This document shows, in pieces, positions 10,801 to 17,829 of a stretch of 46,426 nucleotides of DNA (position 1 is the first letter of the stretch; every line of letters starts with the position of its first letter). The notes under the pieces are model-generated. The model was not told the DNA's origin. It was given only the letters and a program-made list of their open reading frames with translations, and made no database searches. Source of the stretch: Brevundimonas sp. (GTDB taxonomy: Bacteria; Pseudomonadota; Alphaproteobacteria; Caulobacterales; Caulobacteraceae). Both the position numbers and the translations under genes were made by a program. Location: contig NZ_SDZL01000019.1 of the NCBI RefSeq assembly GCF_004210735.1, positions 1 through 46,426 of the forward strand. The letters are read 5' to 3'.

Positions 10801-10879
10801 CGCCGGCTGGGGTCGCCGGGGTCTGGGCAAGGCCTTCGCGGGCCAGCGCCGCGTTCAGGGCGAGGCGCCGGCCGAGTAA
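7802..10879 (+). CDS. RND-family efflux transporter permease (HAE1-type)
   Basis: This 1025-residue protein has the full RND length. It shows a first transmembrane helix (residues ~12-30), a large periplasmic loop, a membrane block (~335-490) with the proton-relay motif LTIGILVDDAIVEIENI (paired Asp in TM4), a second periplasmic loop, and a second membrane block (~855-1000) with GIAAKNSILLVDYV in TM10. It exports drugs, detergents or other hydrophobic compounds using the proton gradient, working with the adaptor encoded just upstream. It has the conserved residues of an active pump. Sequence alone does not define the substrate. The gene is followed by a 16-bp tandem repeat and an intrinsic terminator. 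Confidence 0.95.
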   Translation: MNQISSWAIRNPIPIILLFVLLTISGVIGFMGMRINNNPDIDFPLVAVTAARPGAAPSEMEVQVTRLIEDSIAGLSGVRHIYSNISDGVSSTTIEFELGTDTERATNDVRNAMSGLRSALPQDMQEPAVQRIDITGDALITYVVRSPTMTPEQISWFIDNEMSRSLLALGGVGEVNRSGGVDREIRVELDPQRLASYGVTAAAVSQALSSVNSDLPGGRVTISGSERAIRTLGSAGSIEQLRQTLIPLGDGRNVRLGELGRVEDKWTEPRRLARYNGQEAVTFNFLRSREASEVKVAEKVREEVARIDEAHPELMVEQVTSSVQYIEESYIASIEALLLGAVLAVIVVFIFLRDWRATLIAATAMPMSLIPAFAILGPMDQSLNVVTLLALSLTIGILVDDAIVEIENIVRHMRDGKSPYDASMEAADEIGLAVVATTSTIIAVFAPVGFMPGIIGQFFKAFALAACVSVAFSLIVARTLTPLMAAYLLKHTKHEDRDPPWMAGYLRALKWCLGNRWKVFAGGALILIGSFAMIPTLPFEFSPSGDQSRAAFSVELPPGSTLRQTDAVVQRVTRELQARPEVTSVYAAVGGQEVNQANVYADMVKKGERKLSQQQFAREMVDQFKTIPGARIGAGVAQQGGGPSDGTRYTFALLGDNPAALNAAARKVEEEMRGVPGLANVVNTAAIARPEILVTPRPDEAALAGVSTGALSQAVRVATLGDIDQNLPKYNLGDRQVPIRLQLTEEARSDLSVLQTLRVPTASGAAVPLSAVADIAFGAGPASVSRQDRSRIASITAELDGIRTGEAAQKVQQLPSVKNLPEGVRQVPAGDQEFIQEMITGFAIAFGTGILLMYAVLVLLFKSFAYPITIMAALPLAIGGAFVALKIGGSSFSISSLIGVLMLMGIAAKNSILLVDYVIMAEKDGMPRLEAIMDAAHKRARPILMTTFAMGAGMVPVAIGWGADVEFRSPMAIAVLGGLISSTFLSLLYIPAIFTIVDDIAGWGRRGLGKAFAGQRRVQGEAPAE

Positions 10880-10911
10880 GCCGCCCTCCCTTAAGGCCGC
10901 CCTCCCTTAAG
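10880..10911. repeat. Perfect 16-bp tandem duplication after the RND stop codon
   Basis: The unit GCCGCCCTCCCTTAAG occurs twice, back to back and without mismatch, beginning on the base after the TAA stop of the pump gene. It looks like a recent slippage duplication in the 3' untranslated region, just ahead of the terminator. Confidence 0.95.
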
Positions 10912-10922
10912 GAAGAGACCCG

Positions 10923-10952
10923 ACGCCCGGATCGCAAGGTCCGGGCGTTTTC
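10923..10952 (+). terminator. Intrinsic terminator of the RND operon
   Basis: A perfect 9-bp stem (ACGCCCGGA / TCCGGGCGT) with an 8-base loop is followed by TTTT within TTTTCCG. It lies 43 bases after the pump stop codon in the correct orientation. Confidence 0.85.
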
Positions 10953-11090
10953 CGTTGGCGTTCCCGGCGTTTGCAGGCGTCGCACGAACCCGCTCCGCCA
11001 CCTGCCGCCCTCATGCCCTGGCGGGCTCCACAGGCTCGGGGCGGCAGGGAAGAGACGGTCCCGTCGTTCAGCAACCGAACACGCAGGCAA

Positions 11091-11123
11091 GAAAAAGCCG
11101 GCCGGGGTTTTCCCCGGCCGGCT
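11091..11123 (-). terminator. Intrinsic terminator of the TonB-dependent receptor gene
   Basis: A perfect 12-bp stem (AGCCGGCCGGGG / CCCCGGCCGGCT) with a 4-base TTTT loop ends, on the minus strand, in TTTTTC. It lies 28 bases beyond the TGA of the receptor gene at 11152, so it terminates that minus-strand transcript. Confidence 0.9.
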
Positions 11124-11151
11124 CACCGCTCCGCCGAAGCGGGTCAGTCGA

Positions 11152-13770
11152 TCAGTATTTGACCCGCAGCGTGACACCATAGGTGCGCGGCGCGCCCAGG
11201 AAGGCGTCGATCGTCTGGCTGTCGCCGGCCGGGCTGTAGTAGGTGCCGTCAGCCTGCTGGGTGTTCTGGAAGCCCGAGCCTTGCAGGAAGCCGTTGTAGG
11301 CGACCTGGACGTACTCTTCGTCCAGCAGGTTCTGGGCCCAGATGTCCATGGTCCAGCGATCGTCAGCCGAACCGAACGAAATCCGGCCGTTCACCACCGT
11401 ATAGGCGTCCTGCATCTTGTAGGGCAGCAGGTCCGAACCGGTGTTGTATTCGGTCTGGTATTTGGCCGAGAGCGCGAAGCCCGCCTTGAGGCCGTTGCCG
11501 ATCTCGCGGTCGAAGTTGACACCGCCGGTCAGCGACCACTCCGGCGCGAACGAGGCGCGGGCGCCCGGCAGCAGCGACAGGCCCGGGAAGTTGTCCGGGT
11601 TGACCAAGTCGGCCCGGGTGAAATCGCTGTACTTGGCGTCCGTGTAGGTGGCGCCGGCCTGGATCGACAGGCCCTCCAGCGGAGTGAACCACATGAAGTC
11701 GGCGTCGACGCCGCGTGCGGTCAGCTCGGGAATGGACTCCACCACAAAGGCGGTGCCCAGGAAGGTGTTCAGCTGGAAGTCCGTGAACGTCTGGTCGAAG
11801 TAGGTGACGTTCAGCAGCACCGTGCGATCGAACAGGGTGGTCTTCAGGCCGGCTTCATAGCTGTCGACCACTTCCGAGGGGAACAGCAGCGAGGCGTTCG
11901 GCACGACCGGCAGCGGGTTGGTCGTGGTCGACCCCTGCACGCGGTCCATGTTGTAACCGAAGCTCTTGTAGCCGCGGGCGTACGAGGCATAGGCCATGAC
12001 GCTGTCGTTCAGGCGATAGCTGCCCTTGATGGTGCCGCTCAGCTCACCGTCGCTGAATTTCTCGGAGATGGTGCGGTTGTTGTAGAACGGGTTCGACCAG
12101 GGCAGGCACAGGCGCGCCAGGATCGGACCGGCATTGGCGGCGCCCAGAACACCCGAGACCGTCGCGGCGTTGCCCAAGGCAGCGGCGCAGGTCAACTGGT
12201 TCGGGCCGACGTTGGTTTGCAGGCCCTGCAGACGCTTGCTGTCATGGGTGTAGCGAAGACCCATGGTGATGTCGAAGGCGTCGGTCACCTTGAAGGTGTT
12301 GTTGGTGAAGACGGCCACCGATTCCGAACGCTGGCTGTAACGGTCGCGCAGCGACTGGCCAGCCGAGAACGACGGACCTGTTGCGCCCACGCCGCCGCTC
12401 ACCAGACAGCCTTGCAGACCCAGGGCCGTCTGGCCCGGCTGGGTGAAGCAGGGGATGATGTTCGGGCTGATGGCGAAGGCCGGCACCGCCGCGTTCAGCG
12501 CCGCCGACAGTTGGTAGGACAGCACCGGCGCATAGTCGGCGCCGAAGTAGAAGGTGTCGCCGCGGCCGACGTTCTCACGCGTGGCGAAGAGGCCGACCAG
12601 CCAGTCGAGGCGATCCGTGGCGCCGGCCAGGCGGAATTCCTGGGTGATGCTGTCGATCTCGGCGTAGAATTCGCCGTCGTTGTTGCGATACGCGATGTCC
12701 GCGCCGGTGTAGTCGACATCCATGCCGTTCTGGGTCGACCAGTCGCGGAACGAGGTGACCGACGTCAGGGTCGAGCCGCCGAACAGGCCCAGGTCGAGGT
12801 TGGCCTCGGCCGACAGACCCATGTCCTCGATCTGCTGACCGGTGTCGCGGTTGGCGTAGGCCAGGCGGCTGAACGGCACGAAGCCGAAGCCGGGGGTCGG
12901 CGCCGCGGTGCCGGGGCCGTTCGGGGCCGTCTGGGCGGCGATGAACGGATAGGTCGGACCGACGCGGCGCTGAACGCCCACGCAGCAGTATTCATCGCGC
13001 TTGGAATAGTCGGCGATGATGCGGATCGAGGCGGTGTCGCTGGGCAAGATCAGCAGCTGACCGCGCGCGGTCCAGAAGTCCTGGTTGGCGTCGTCGGTCA
13101 GAGTGCGGGGGCCGTCGCCGACATTGACGTCATACAGGCCGTCGCGCTCGCGCTTGGCCATGTACAGGCGGCCGGCGATCTGTTCGCTGATCGGGCCGGT
13201 GACCGAACCGGCCACGCCCCAGGCGCCGTAGTTGCCGCCGGTCAGTTCGGCGCCGAAGCCCGGCGTGAACGAAGGCTGTTCGGTGATGATGTTGATGACG
13301 CCGGCCGAGGTGTTCTTGCCGAACAGGGTGCCCTGCGGGCCCTTCAGCACTTCGATGCGGCTCAGTTCGCCCAGGTCGCCGAAGCCGACGCCGTTGCGCG
13401 AGCGATAGACGCCGTCGATCACGACGCCGACCGAGCTTTCCAGGCCGGGGTTGTCGCCGACGGTGCCGACGCCGCGGATACGGGCGGTGGTCGAGGCCTC
13501 GGTCGTCGTCGAGGTGACGGTCATGCCCGGGGTCAGGATCTGCAGATCCTTGATGTCCTTGACGCCCGCGTCCTGCAGCATTTCCTGCGACAGCGAGGTG
13601 ACCACGATCGGCACGTCCTGAAGGCTCTGTTCGCGCTTCTGGGCGGTGACGATGATGTCGTCGATGGTCGTGGGACCATCCTGAGCGGCGGCGACGCCGG
13701 TGAAGCCGAAGACCACGGCGCCGACAACGGCGGTCGAGGCGGTGTGACGAAGAAGGCTAGAAAGACGCAT
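11152..13770 (-). CDS. TonB-dependent outer-membrane receptor
   Basis: This 872-residue protein starts at ATG 13770 with GGGAG upstream. A signal peptide ends at VAAAQ, followed by the TonB-box-like DDIIVTAQKREQ. The plug domain (~40-160) contains TTARIRGVGT, VDGVYRSRNG and RIEVLKGPQGTLFGKNTSAG. A large beta-barrel fills the rest and ends GVTLRVKY, an aromatic C-terminus. Such receptors take up siderophores, vitamins, sugars or other large nutrients across the outer membrane using TonB-ExbBD energy. The barrel is of the long type abundant in sphingomonads and Caulobacterales. No transporter, enzyme or regulator gene is adjacent, so the substrate cannot be guessed. The gene is monocistronic with its own terminator. 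Confidence 0.95.
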   Translation of the reverse strand: MRLSSLLRHTASTAVVGAVVFGFTGVAAAQDGPTTIDDIIVTAQKREQSLQDVPIVVTSLSQEMLQDAGVKDIKDLQILTPGMTVTSTTTEASTTARIRGVGTVGDNPGLESSVGVVIDGVYRSRNGVGFGDLGELSRIEVLKGPQGTLFGKNTSAGVINIITEQPSFTPGFGAELTGGNYGAWGVAGSVTGPISEQIAGRLYMAKRERDGLYDVNVGDGPRTLTDDANQDFWTARGQLLILPSDTASIRIIADYSKRDEYCCVGVQRRVGPTYPFIAAQTAPNGPGTAAPTPGFGFVPFSRLAYANRDTGQQIEDMGLSAEANLDLGLFGGSTLTSVTSFRDWSTQNGMDVDYTGADIAYRNNDGEFYAEIDSITQEFRLAGATDRLDWLVGLFATRENVGRGDTFYFGADYAPVLSYQLSAALNAAVPAFAISPNIIPCFTQPGQTALGLQGCLVSGGVGATGPSFSAGQSLRDRYSQRSESVAVFTNNTFKVTDAFDITMGLRYTHDSKRLQGLQTNVGPNQLTCAAALGNAATVSGVLGAANAGPILARLCLPWSNPFYNNRTISEKFSDGELSGTIKGSYRLNDSVMAYASYARGYKSFGYNMDRVQGSTTTNPLPVVPNASLLFPSEVVDSYEAGLKTTLFDRTVLLNVTYFDQTFTDFQLNTFLGTAFVVESIPELTARGVDADFMWFTPLEGLSIQAGATYTDAKYSDFTRADLVNPDNFPGLSLLPGARASFAPEWSLTGGVNFDREIGNGLKAGFALSAKYQTEYNTGSDLLPYKMQDAYTVVNGRISFGSADDRWTMDIWAQNLLDEEYVQVAYNGFLQGSGFQNTQQADGTYYSPAGDSQTIDAFLGAPRTYGVTLRVKY

Positions 13771-14019
13771 GGGCTGCTCCCGGCTCCAAGGCCCGCCCGC
13801 ACATGGCGGACGTGGCGTTTCCTGATCCCTGATGTCGCGCCTCGTTGATGGACGCGATCATCCGAACCTTTGGCGTAATCCAAGGCTGAGTCACCGACAA
13901 GGACAAGCCCTTGTGAACGCGGGCTTCCGCCCCTTGCCGCACATCAACTGTGACGCAAAAGCGACAAAATCTGATGACGTTAGGTCAATATTCCGCCCCT
14001 GAAAGGCGAATTAGCGCGA

Positions 14020-15207
14020 CTACTTTGGCAAGTTCTTGCTGCGACCCGTCATGGCCAGAACAATCGCCGCTGCGATCGCGGACAGCAGCGAACCGCCGAT
14101 AACGCCCAGCTTGACCTCGACCTGCCAAGGCGAGTCGATGGCGCCCGGGAAGGCCAGGACGCCGATGAACAGGCTCATGGTGAAGCCGATGCCGCACAGC
14201 AGGCTGACGCCGTAAACCTGAGCCCAGGTCGCGCCGGTCGGACGTTTGCCGATCCCCAGACGGGTCGCCAGCCAGGCCGCCGCCATCACGCCCGCCTGCT
14301 TGCCCAGGAACAGGCCCAGCGCCACGCCCAGCACCAGCGGAGCGAACGCCTGTTCCAGCGACAGGCCGGCGAAGGAGACCCCCGCCTTGGCGAAGGCGAA
14401 CAGCGGCAGGATCAGGAAGGCGACATAGGGGTGAAGGTCATGCATCGCTTCTTTCAGCGGGCTCTGACCGTCCTCAAGGCGCGGGTTCACGGGCACGATC
14501 AGGGCGAAGGCGACCGCCGTCAGGGAGGTGGACAGACCCGACCGGACCGTTAGCCACCAGACCGCCGCGAAGCCCAGGACCCAGAAGGGCGCCGGGATGC
14601 GGCGCCAGCGCGCCAGAAGGGCGCCGATCGTCAGCAGGACGGCGACGCCCGCCAGCGGGACCCAGTCGACGCCCTGGCTGAACAGCAGGGCGATCAGGGC
14701 GATGGCGCCCAGGTCGTCGACAATGGCCAGGGTCAACAGGAAGACCCGCAGCGACGAGGGCAGATTGCGTCCCACAAGGGCGAAGACCGCCAGGGCGAAG
14801 GCGATGTCGGTGGCCAGCGGAATGGGCCAGCCCTGGGTCGGTCCGCCCAGGGACAGGGCGACGGCCAGATAGACCAGACCCGGCGCGATCATGCCGCCCA
14901 GCGCCGCCAGAATGGGCGTGGCCAGCTTCTTCGGATCGCTGAGCTCGCCCTTCAGGATCTCGTATTTGATCTCCAGCCCCACCACGAGGAAGAAGACCGC
15001 CATCAGCCCTTCCTTGATCCAGCCGGAGACCGTCTCTTCCAGCCGCAGGGGGCCGATCTGCAAGGCGTGGACGCTTTTCAGCCAGGCGAAATAGTCGACG
15101 GACCAAGGCGAGTTGGCGATGACCAGAGCGGCCAGGGCCGCAGAGCCCAGCACGGCGCCGGAGCCGGCTGAGGTTTTCAGGAAATCCAGCGTGAATTTGC
15201 GCGCCAC
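14020..15207 (-). CDS. nhaA: Na+/H+ antiporter NhaA
   Basis: This 395-residue membrane protein starts at GTG 15205-15207 with GGAGG eight bases upstream. Family motifs are clear: GLMAVFFLVVGLEIK, PLATDIAFALAV (Asp134), LAIVDDLGAIAL (Asp164-Asp165, the ion-binding pair), GKQAG (Lys303) and LLCGIGFTMSLFIG. It exports Na+ or Li+ in exchange for protons at the inner membrane, supporting sodium and alkaline-pH tolerance. One oddity is that the His of the E. coli SGVHAT segment (His225, linked to pH response) is Ser226 here (SGLSTSLT). The gene is divergent from selO across 193 bases. Confidence 0.96.
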   Translation of the reverse strand: MARKFTLDFLKTSAGSGAVLGSAALAALVIANSPWSVDYFAWLKSVHALQIGPLRLEETVSGWIKEGLMAVFFLVVGLEIKYEILKGELSDPKKLATPILAALGGMIAPGLVYLAVALSLGGPTQGWPIPLATDIAFALAVFALVGRNLPSSLRVFLLTLAIVDDLGAIALIALLFSQGVDWVPLAGVAVLLTIGALLARWRRIPAPFWVLGFAAVWWLTVRSGLSTSLTAVAFALIVPVNPRLEDGQSPLKEAMHDLHPYVAFLILPLFAFAKAGVSFAGLSLEQAFAPLVLGVALGLFLGKQAGVMAAAWLATRLGIGKRPTGATWAQVYGVSLLCGIGFTMSLFIGVLAFPGAIDSPWQVEVKLGVIGGSLLSAIAAAIVLAMTGRSKNLPK

Positions 15208-15272
15208 AAGAGCCTCCGATCGGAAAGGACTGTCGTGGCGTCAGGTTATCGACGGACGCCGGACCGGATTCG

Positions 15273-15315
15273 CCTGATGGCGCCAGCCTGATCCGGGACG
15301 ACGCCCGGACCTGAT
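15273..15315. promoter_or_regulatory. Structured segment in the nhaA leader / selO upstream region
   Basis: Within the 193-base gap between divergent nhaA and selO there are three CCTGAT copies (15273-15278, 15287-15292, 15310-15315), an 8-bp palindrome TGGCGCCA (15278-15285) and a perfect 6-bp hairpin TCCGGG-ACGACG-CCCGGA (15292-15309). In the nhaA direction these lie ~65-110 bases before the start codon, where a leader RNA element or an operator could act. No known riboswitch could be confirmed by eye. Confidence 0.3.
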
Positions 15316-15400
15316 CGCTGCCCGCAGGATAGAGGGCGCGGCCGGGCGGTTCAACCGGGCGACGGTTGCGCCGGCCCTCTCCAGCGCGCATCTGGCGTCC

Positions 15401-16864
15401 ATGCCCGTGACCGCCGCCTATCGCCCCGACCCGCGCTTCTTCGACCTGGGTCCCGAGTTCGGCGACGCCGTGCGGGCGGCGCCGTTTCCGCAGACGATCC
15501 TGCGCCATCGCGATGACCGGGCCGCCGCCTCGGTCGGGCTGGACCAGCTGACGGACGCCGAATGGATCGCCGCTTTCGGCCGGTTCGAGCCCCTGCCCGG
15601 CCAGCCGGGTCCGGTGGCCATGCGCTATCACGGGCACCAGTTCCGCACCTACAATCCCGAGCTGGGCGACGGACGGGGGTTTCTGGCGGCGCAGATGCGA
15701 GAGGTCCCCGGCGCTGAAGCAGCGAGCGACCGCGTCGCGAGCGATAGCGCCCCTTCGTCTCGCCTCATGGACCTGGGCACCAAGGGCTCGGGCCAGACGC
15801 CGTGGTCGCGGCACGCGGACGGGCGGCTGACGCTTAAGGGCGGCATGCGCGAGGTGCTGGCGGCGTCGATGCTGGAGAGCCTGGGCGTGCCGACCTGCCG
15901 CATCCTGTCGCTGATCGAGACGGGCGAGGATCTGGAGCGGCACGACGAGCCGTCGCCCACCCGGTCGGCCGTGATGGTGCGGCTGTCGCACAGCCATATC
16001 CGTTTCGGGACCTTCCAGCGGGCGGCCTATTATGAGCGGACCGACCAGATCGAGACCCTGATCGAGCATGTCCGCAGCCTGTATCATCCGCAGGTCGCGC
16101 CGGGCGACGCGCCCGGCCTGTTGCGGGCGATCGTCGAGGCCTCGGCCCGGCTGACGGCGCGGTGGATCGCGGCGGGCTTCGTCCACGGGGTGCTGAATAC
16201 CGACAATCTGAACGTCACGGGCGAGAGCTTCGACTATGGGCCGTGGCGGTTCCTGCCGCGCTATGAGCCGGGCTTCACCGCCGCCTATTTCGACAACGCC
16301 GGCCTCTATGCCTTTGCGCGCCAGCCGGAGGCGGTGTTCTGGAACCTGACGCAGCTGGGCGGGTGCCTGAAGCTGGTGGCCGAGGCGGGGCCGCTGACCG
16401 AGGCCCTGAACGGGTTCGGGCCTGCCTATATACGCGAACTGCGGGCCGCTTTCCTGATGCGGCTGGGCGTGAAAAGCCTGGGCGAGGCGGCGGACCAGAG
16501 ACTGCTGGATGCGACGCTGGCCCTGCTTCGTGAAGGGGGCGAGACGCTGCGGTGGGAGCCGTTGTTCTTTGACTGGTTCGGGGGCTTTTCCTCGTCCGCG
16601 CGGGCGTTGGGCGGGGTGCGGGGCAAGACCTATCAGGGCGAGGCGTTCGACGCCTTCCGTTTCGCCCTGCTGGAGCACGAGCCGGATCGGCCCGAGCGGC
16701 TGGAGCATCCGATGTTCGCCCGCCCCGAACCGGAAGAGATGCTGATCGAGGAGGTGGAGACCCTGTGGGCCGCCATCGCCGAGGGGAACGACTGGACGCC
16801 GTTCAGGGCCAAGCTGGACCGGCTGGACGCCGCGCGGCAGGCCTGGGATCTGGGGTCGAGCTAG
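15401..16864 (+). CDS. selO: Protein adenylyltransferase SelO (YdiU family)
   Basis: This 487-residue pseudokinase-fold enzyme carries SelO signatures: AMRYHGHQF (residues ~73-81), NPELGDGRG, LGTKGSGQTPWSR, LTLKGGMREVLAASML, FVHGVLNTDNLN (metal-binding loop) and FDYGPW. SelO transfers AMP to Ser/Thr/Tyr residues of target proteins and responds to redox stress. The length fits the shorter alphaproteobacterial form. The C-terminus (WDLGSS) has no Cys or selenocysteine redox motif. A ~20-residue segment, Val102-Arg121, rich in Ala/Ser/Asp, separates AAQMRE from LMDLGTKGSG, where most relatives are shorter; its DNA contains small hairpins. The gene is divergent from nhaA. Confidence 0.93.
   Translation: MPVTAAYRPDPRFFDLGPEFGDAVRAAPFPQTILRHRDDRAAASVGLDQLTDAEWIAAFGRFEPLPGQPGPVAMRYHGHQFRTYNPELGDGRGFLAAQMREVPGAEAASDRVASDSAPSSRLMDLGTKGSGQTPWSRHADGRLTLKGGMREVLAASMLESLGVPTCRILSLIETGEDLERHDEPSPTRSAVMVRLSHSHIRFGTFQRAAYYERTDQIETLIEHVRSLYHPQVAPGDAPGLLRAIVEASARLTARWIAAGFVHGVLNTDNLNVTGESFDYGPWRFLPRYEPGFTAAYFDNAGLYAFARQPEAVFWNLTQLGGCLKLVAEAGPLTEALNGFGPAYIRELRAAFLMRLGVKSLGEAADQRLLDATLALLREGGETLRWEPLFFDWFGGFSSSARALGGVRGKTYQGEAFDAFRFALLEHEPDRPERLEHPMFARPEPEEMLIEEVETLWAAIAEGNDWTPFRAKLDRLDAARQAWDLGSS
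15712..15763 (+). repeat. Hairpin-rich in-frame insertion within selO
   Basis: The DNA encoding the extra Ala/Ser/Asp segment of SelO contains CGCTG-AAG-CAGCG, then GCGAC-CGC-GTCGC, and repeated GCGAGCG/GCGA motifs. It looks like a small palindromic element inserted in frame just before the conserved LGTKGSGQTP block. No second copy was noticed in this window. Confidence 0.35.
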
Positions 16865-16876
16865 GCTGACCCCCGC

Positions 16877-16932
16877 GATTGCACTGCACGCCCCCGAAAA
16901 AAAACAGTGCAATCAGTGCAAGTAGTGCAAGT
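16877..16932. repeat. Inverted repeat running into three 9-bp direct repeats
   Basis: GATTGCACTG (16877-16886) is the exact reverse complement of CAGTGCAATC (16905-16914), with an 18-base loop containing eight consecutive A. The right arm runs directly into AGTGCAATC, AGTGCAAGT, AGTGCAAGT (16906-16932), three adjoining 9-bp units. The cluster begins 12 bases after the selO stop. It could be a terminator-like hairpin for selO, or a binding array for a protein that recognises AGTGCAA in both orientations. Confidence 0.7.
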
Positions 16933-17138
16933 CGGTGACGCGATTTTCCGGGTCGTTGTTCAGCCGTCTGCCCCCCTGTCTGTAACGTTCGATCCCGCAG
17001 CCTAACACCGCCGCGAGACACGGGTGGCCGATCGTGGATTTCGCCCGCCAAAGGCCCGGATTTCCTGGATTGCGACCGCTGGCTGTTTGGTCGAGGCCAC
17101 AGGGATCGGGATAAGTCATCAGCTGTTGTCATCAGTCG

Positions 17139-17167
17139 TTGACAGCGCGATCCGGGCGCTCTAAGCC
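17139..17167 (+). promoter_or_regulatory. Possible promoter for the doxX-like gene
   Basis: A consensus -35 hexamer TTGACA (17139-17144) is followed after exactly 17 bases by TAAGCC (17162-17167), a weak -10. If used, it would give a leader of about 160 bases before ATG 17334. Confidence 0.25.
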
Positions 17168-17333
17168 TAGCCGTAGTCGAGTTCAGATTACGCCGATGTA
17201 TGGAAATCGCCCCGATGGCGCCGCCTGCATCGGCCATACGATCACAGTCGGTTACGGATCTTGAAAAGGTCCGCGCTCGATCTGATGTAGTATCTGTTAC
17301 TATTCCAGTCCACGCTCCTCCCCGAGCCCTCTC

Positions 17334-17753
17334 ATGACCACATCCGCCTTTCCGACCTCTCCCCGCGATCGCGCCCAGGCGGATCATCTGAACATCGCCC
17401 TGTGGACGCTGCAGGGCTGGCTGACGATGTTCTTCGTCGCGGCCGGCTACGGCAAGTTGACCGAGCCGATGGACAATCTGATCGCCCTGATGAAATGGCC
17501 GGCGCTGGCGTCCGAGAGCTTTGTGCGCGGCCTGGGCGTGGTCGAGGTGGTGCTGGCGGTGATGGTGCTGGCGCCGCTGGTGTCATGGCGCATCGGCCGT
17601 CCGCTGCTGCTGACGGCGGTGACGGGCCTGCTGGCGCTGGAAGTCGTCGCGCTGGGCGTGCACGCGCTGAACCTGGACATCGGCCTGGCGCTGACGAACG
17701 TGGCCCTGCTGGCCATAACGGCGCCGGTGCTGTGGTTCCGCCGCCGGGTCTGA
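17334..17753 (+). CDS. DoxX-like small integral membrane protein
   Basis: This 139-residue protein has about four transmembrane helices, at residues ~24-42, ~67-85, ~89-108 and ~115-133. The first helical segment contains FFVAAGYGKLTEPMDNLIALM, the pattern of the DoxX-like (DoxX_2) family in which Gly-Lys-Leu follows the first helix. The biochemical role of these proteins is poorly defined; some are tied to redox or thiosulfate metabolism. A 76-base gap separates it from the MerR-type regulator downstream on the same strand. The start is ATG 17334; no strong ribosome site is visible. Confidence 0.75.
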   Translation: MTTSAFPTSPRDRAQADHLNIALWTLQGWLTMFFVAAGYGKLTEPMDNLIALMKWPALASESFVRGLGVVEVVLAVMVLAPLVSWRIGRPLLLTAVTGLLALEVVALGVHALNLDIGLALTNVALLAITAPVLWFRRRV

Positions 17754-17799
17754 CGAACGCTCAAACACACAATCGCGAGCGGTCTGCGGAAAGCTTCCC

Positions 17800-17815
17800 T
17801 TTACGTCCGCGTCAA
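17800..17815 (+). promoter_or_regulatory. Candidate LiuR-type operator upstream of the MerR regulator
   Basis: The 16-base imperfect palindrome TTTACGTCCGCGTCAA lies 15 bases before ATG 17830. Its reverse complement is TTGACGCGGACGTAAA. It resembles the TTTACGT/ACGTAAA-type sites known for LiuR-family MerR regulators of branched-chain amino acid and fatty acid catabolism. The position suggests autoregulation of the regulator/acyl-CoA dehydrogenase operon. Confidence 0.5.
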
Positions 17816-17829
17816 GTTATGAAGTCGGC

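Larger units (their letters stand above)
16865..17333. other. 469-base non-coding gap between selO and the doxX-like gene
   Basis: No convincing gene is seen on either strand; short open frames here lack family motifs and ribosome sites. The base composition is visibly less GC-rich than flanking genes. It holds the inverted/direct repeat cluster at 16877-16932, two GTCATCAG copies near 17116 and 17129, a possible promoter at 17139-17167 and a small palindrome TAGTA-TCTGT-TACTA at 17288-17302. The remainder shows nothing I can interpret. Confidence 0.6.

Noticed and set aside
10953..11090. Search for a tRNA or small RNA between the two terminators
   Set aside because: No tRNA-like arms or T-loop sequence were seen. 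The region between convergent terminators shows only weak hairpins.
11281..13848. 855-codon open frame on the plus strand opposite the TonB-dependent receptor
   Set aside because: The receptor on the minus strand has a signal peptide, plug and barrel motifs and a terminator. The plus-strand translation is low-complexity Val/Gly/Arg/Gln and has no recognisable domain.
13771..14019. Promoter or operator search upstream of the TonB-dependent receptor
   Set aside because: No convincing -35/-10 pair, Fur-like box or riboswitch was found; only partial short repeats such as CAAGG/CCTTG.
14474..16912. 812-codon open frame on the minus strand across selO and part of nhaA
   Set aside because: It is a GC-rich shadow frame antisense to selO and out of frame with nhaA. 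Its translation is Arg/Gln/Pro-rich, without domain character, while the opposing frames have clear family motifs.
16913..17119. 68-codon minus-strand open frame in the gap after selO
   Set aside because: There is no ribosome site and no recognisable motif, and it begins inside the repeat cluster.
17288..17302. Palindrome TAGTA-TCTGT-TACTA before the doxX-like gene
   Set aside because: The 5-bp arms are short enough to arise by chance, and it does not fit known operators. It is mentioned only in the description of the gap.
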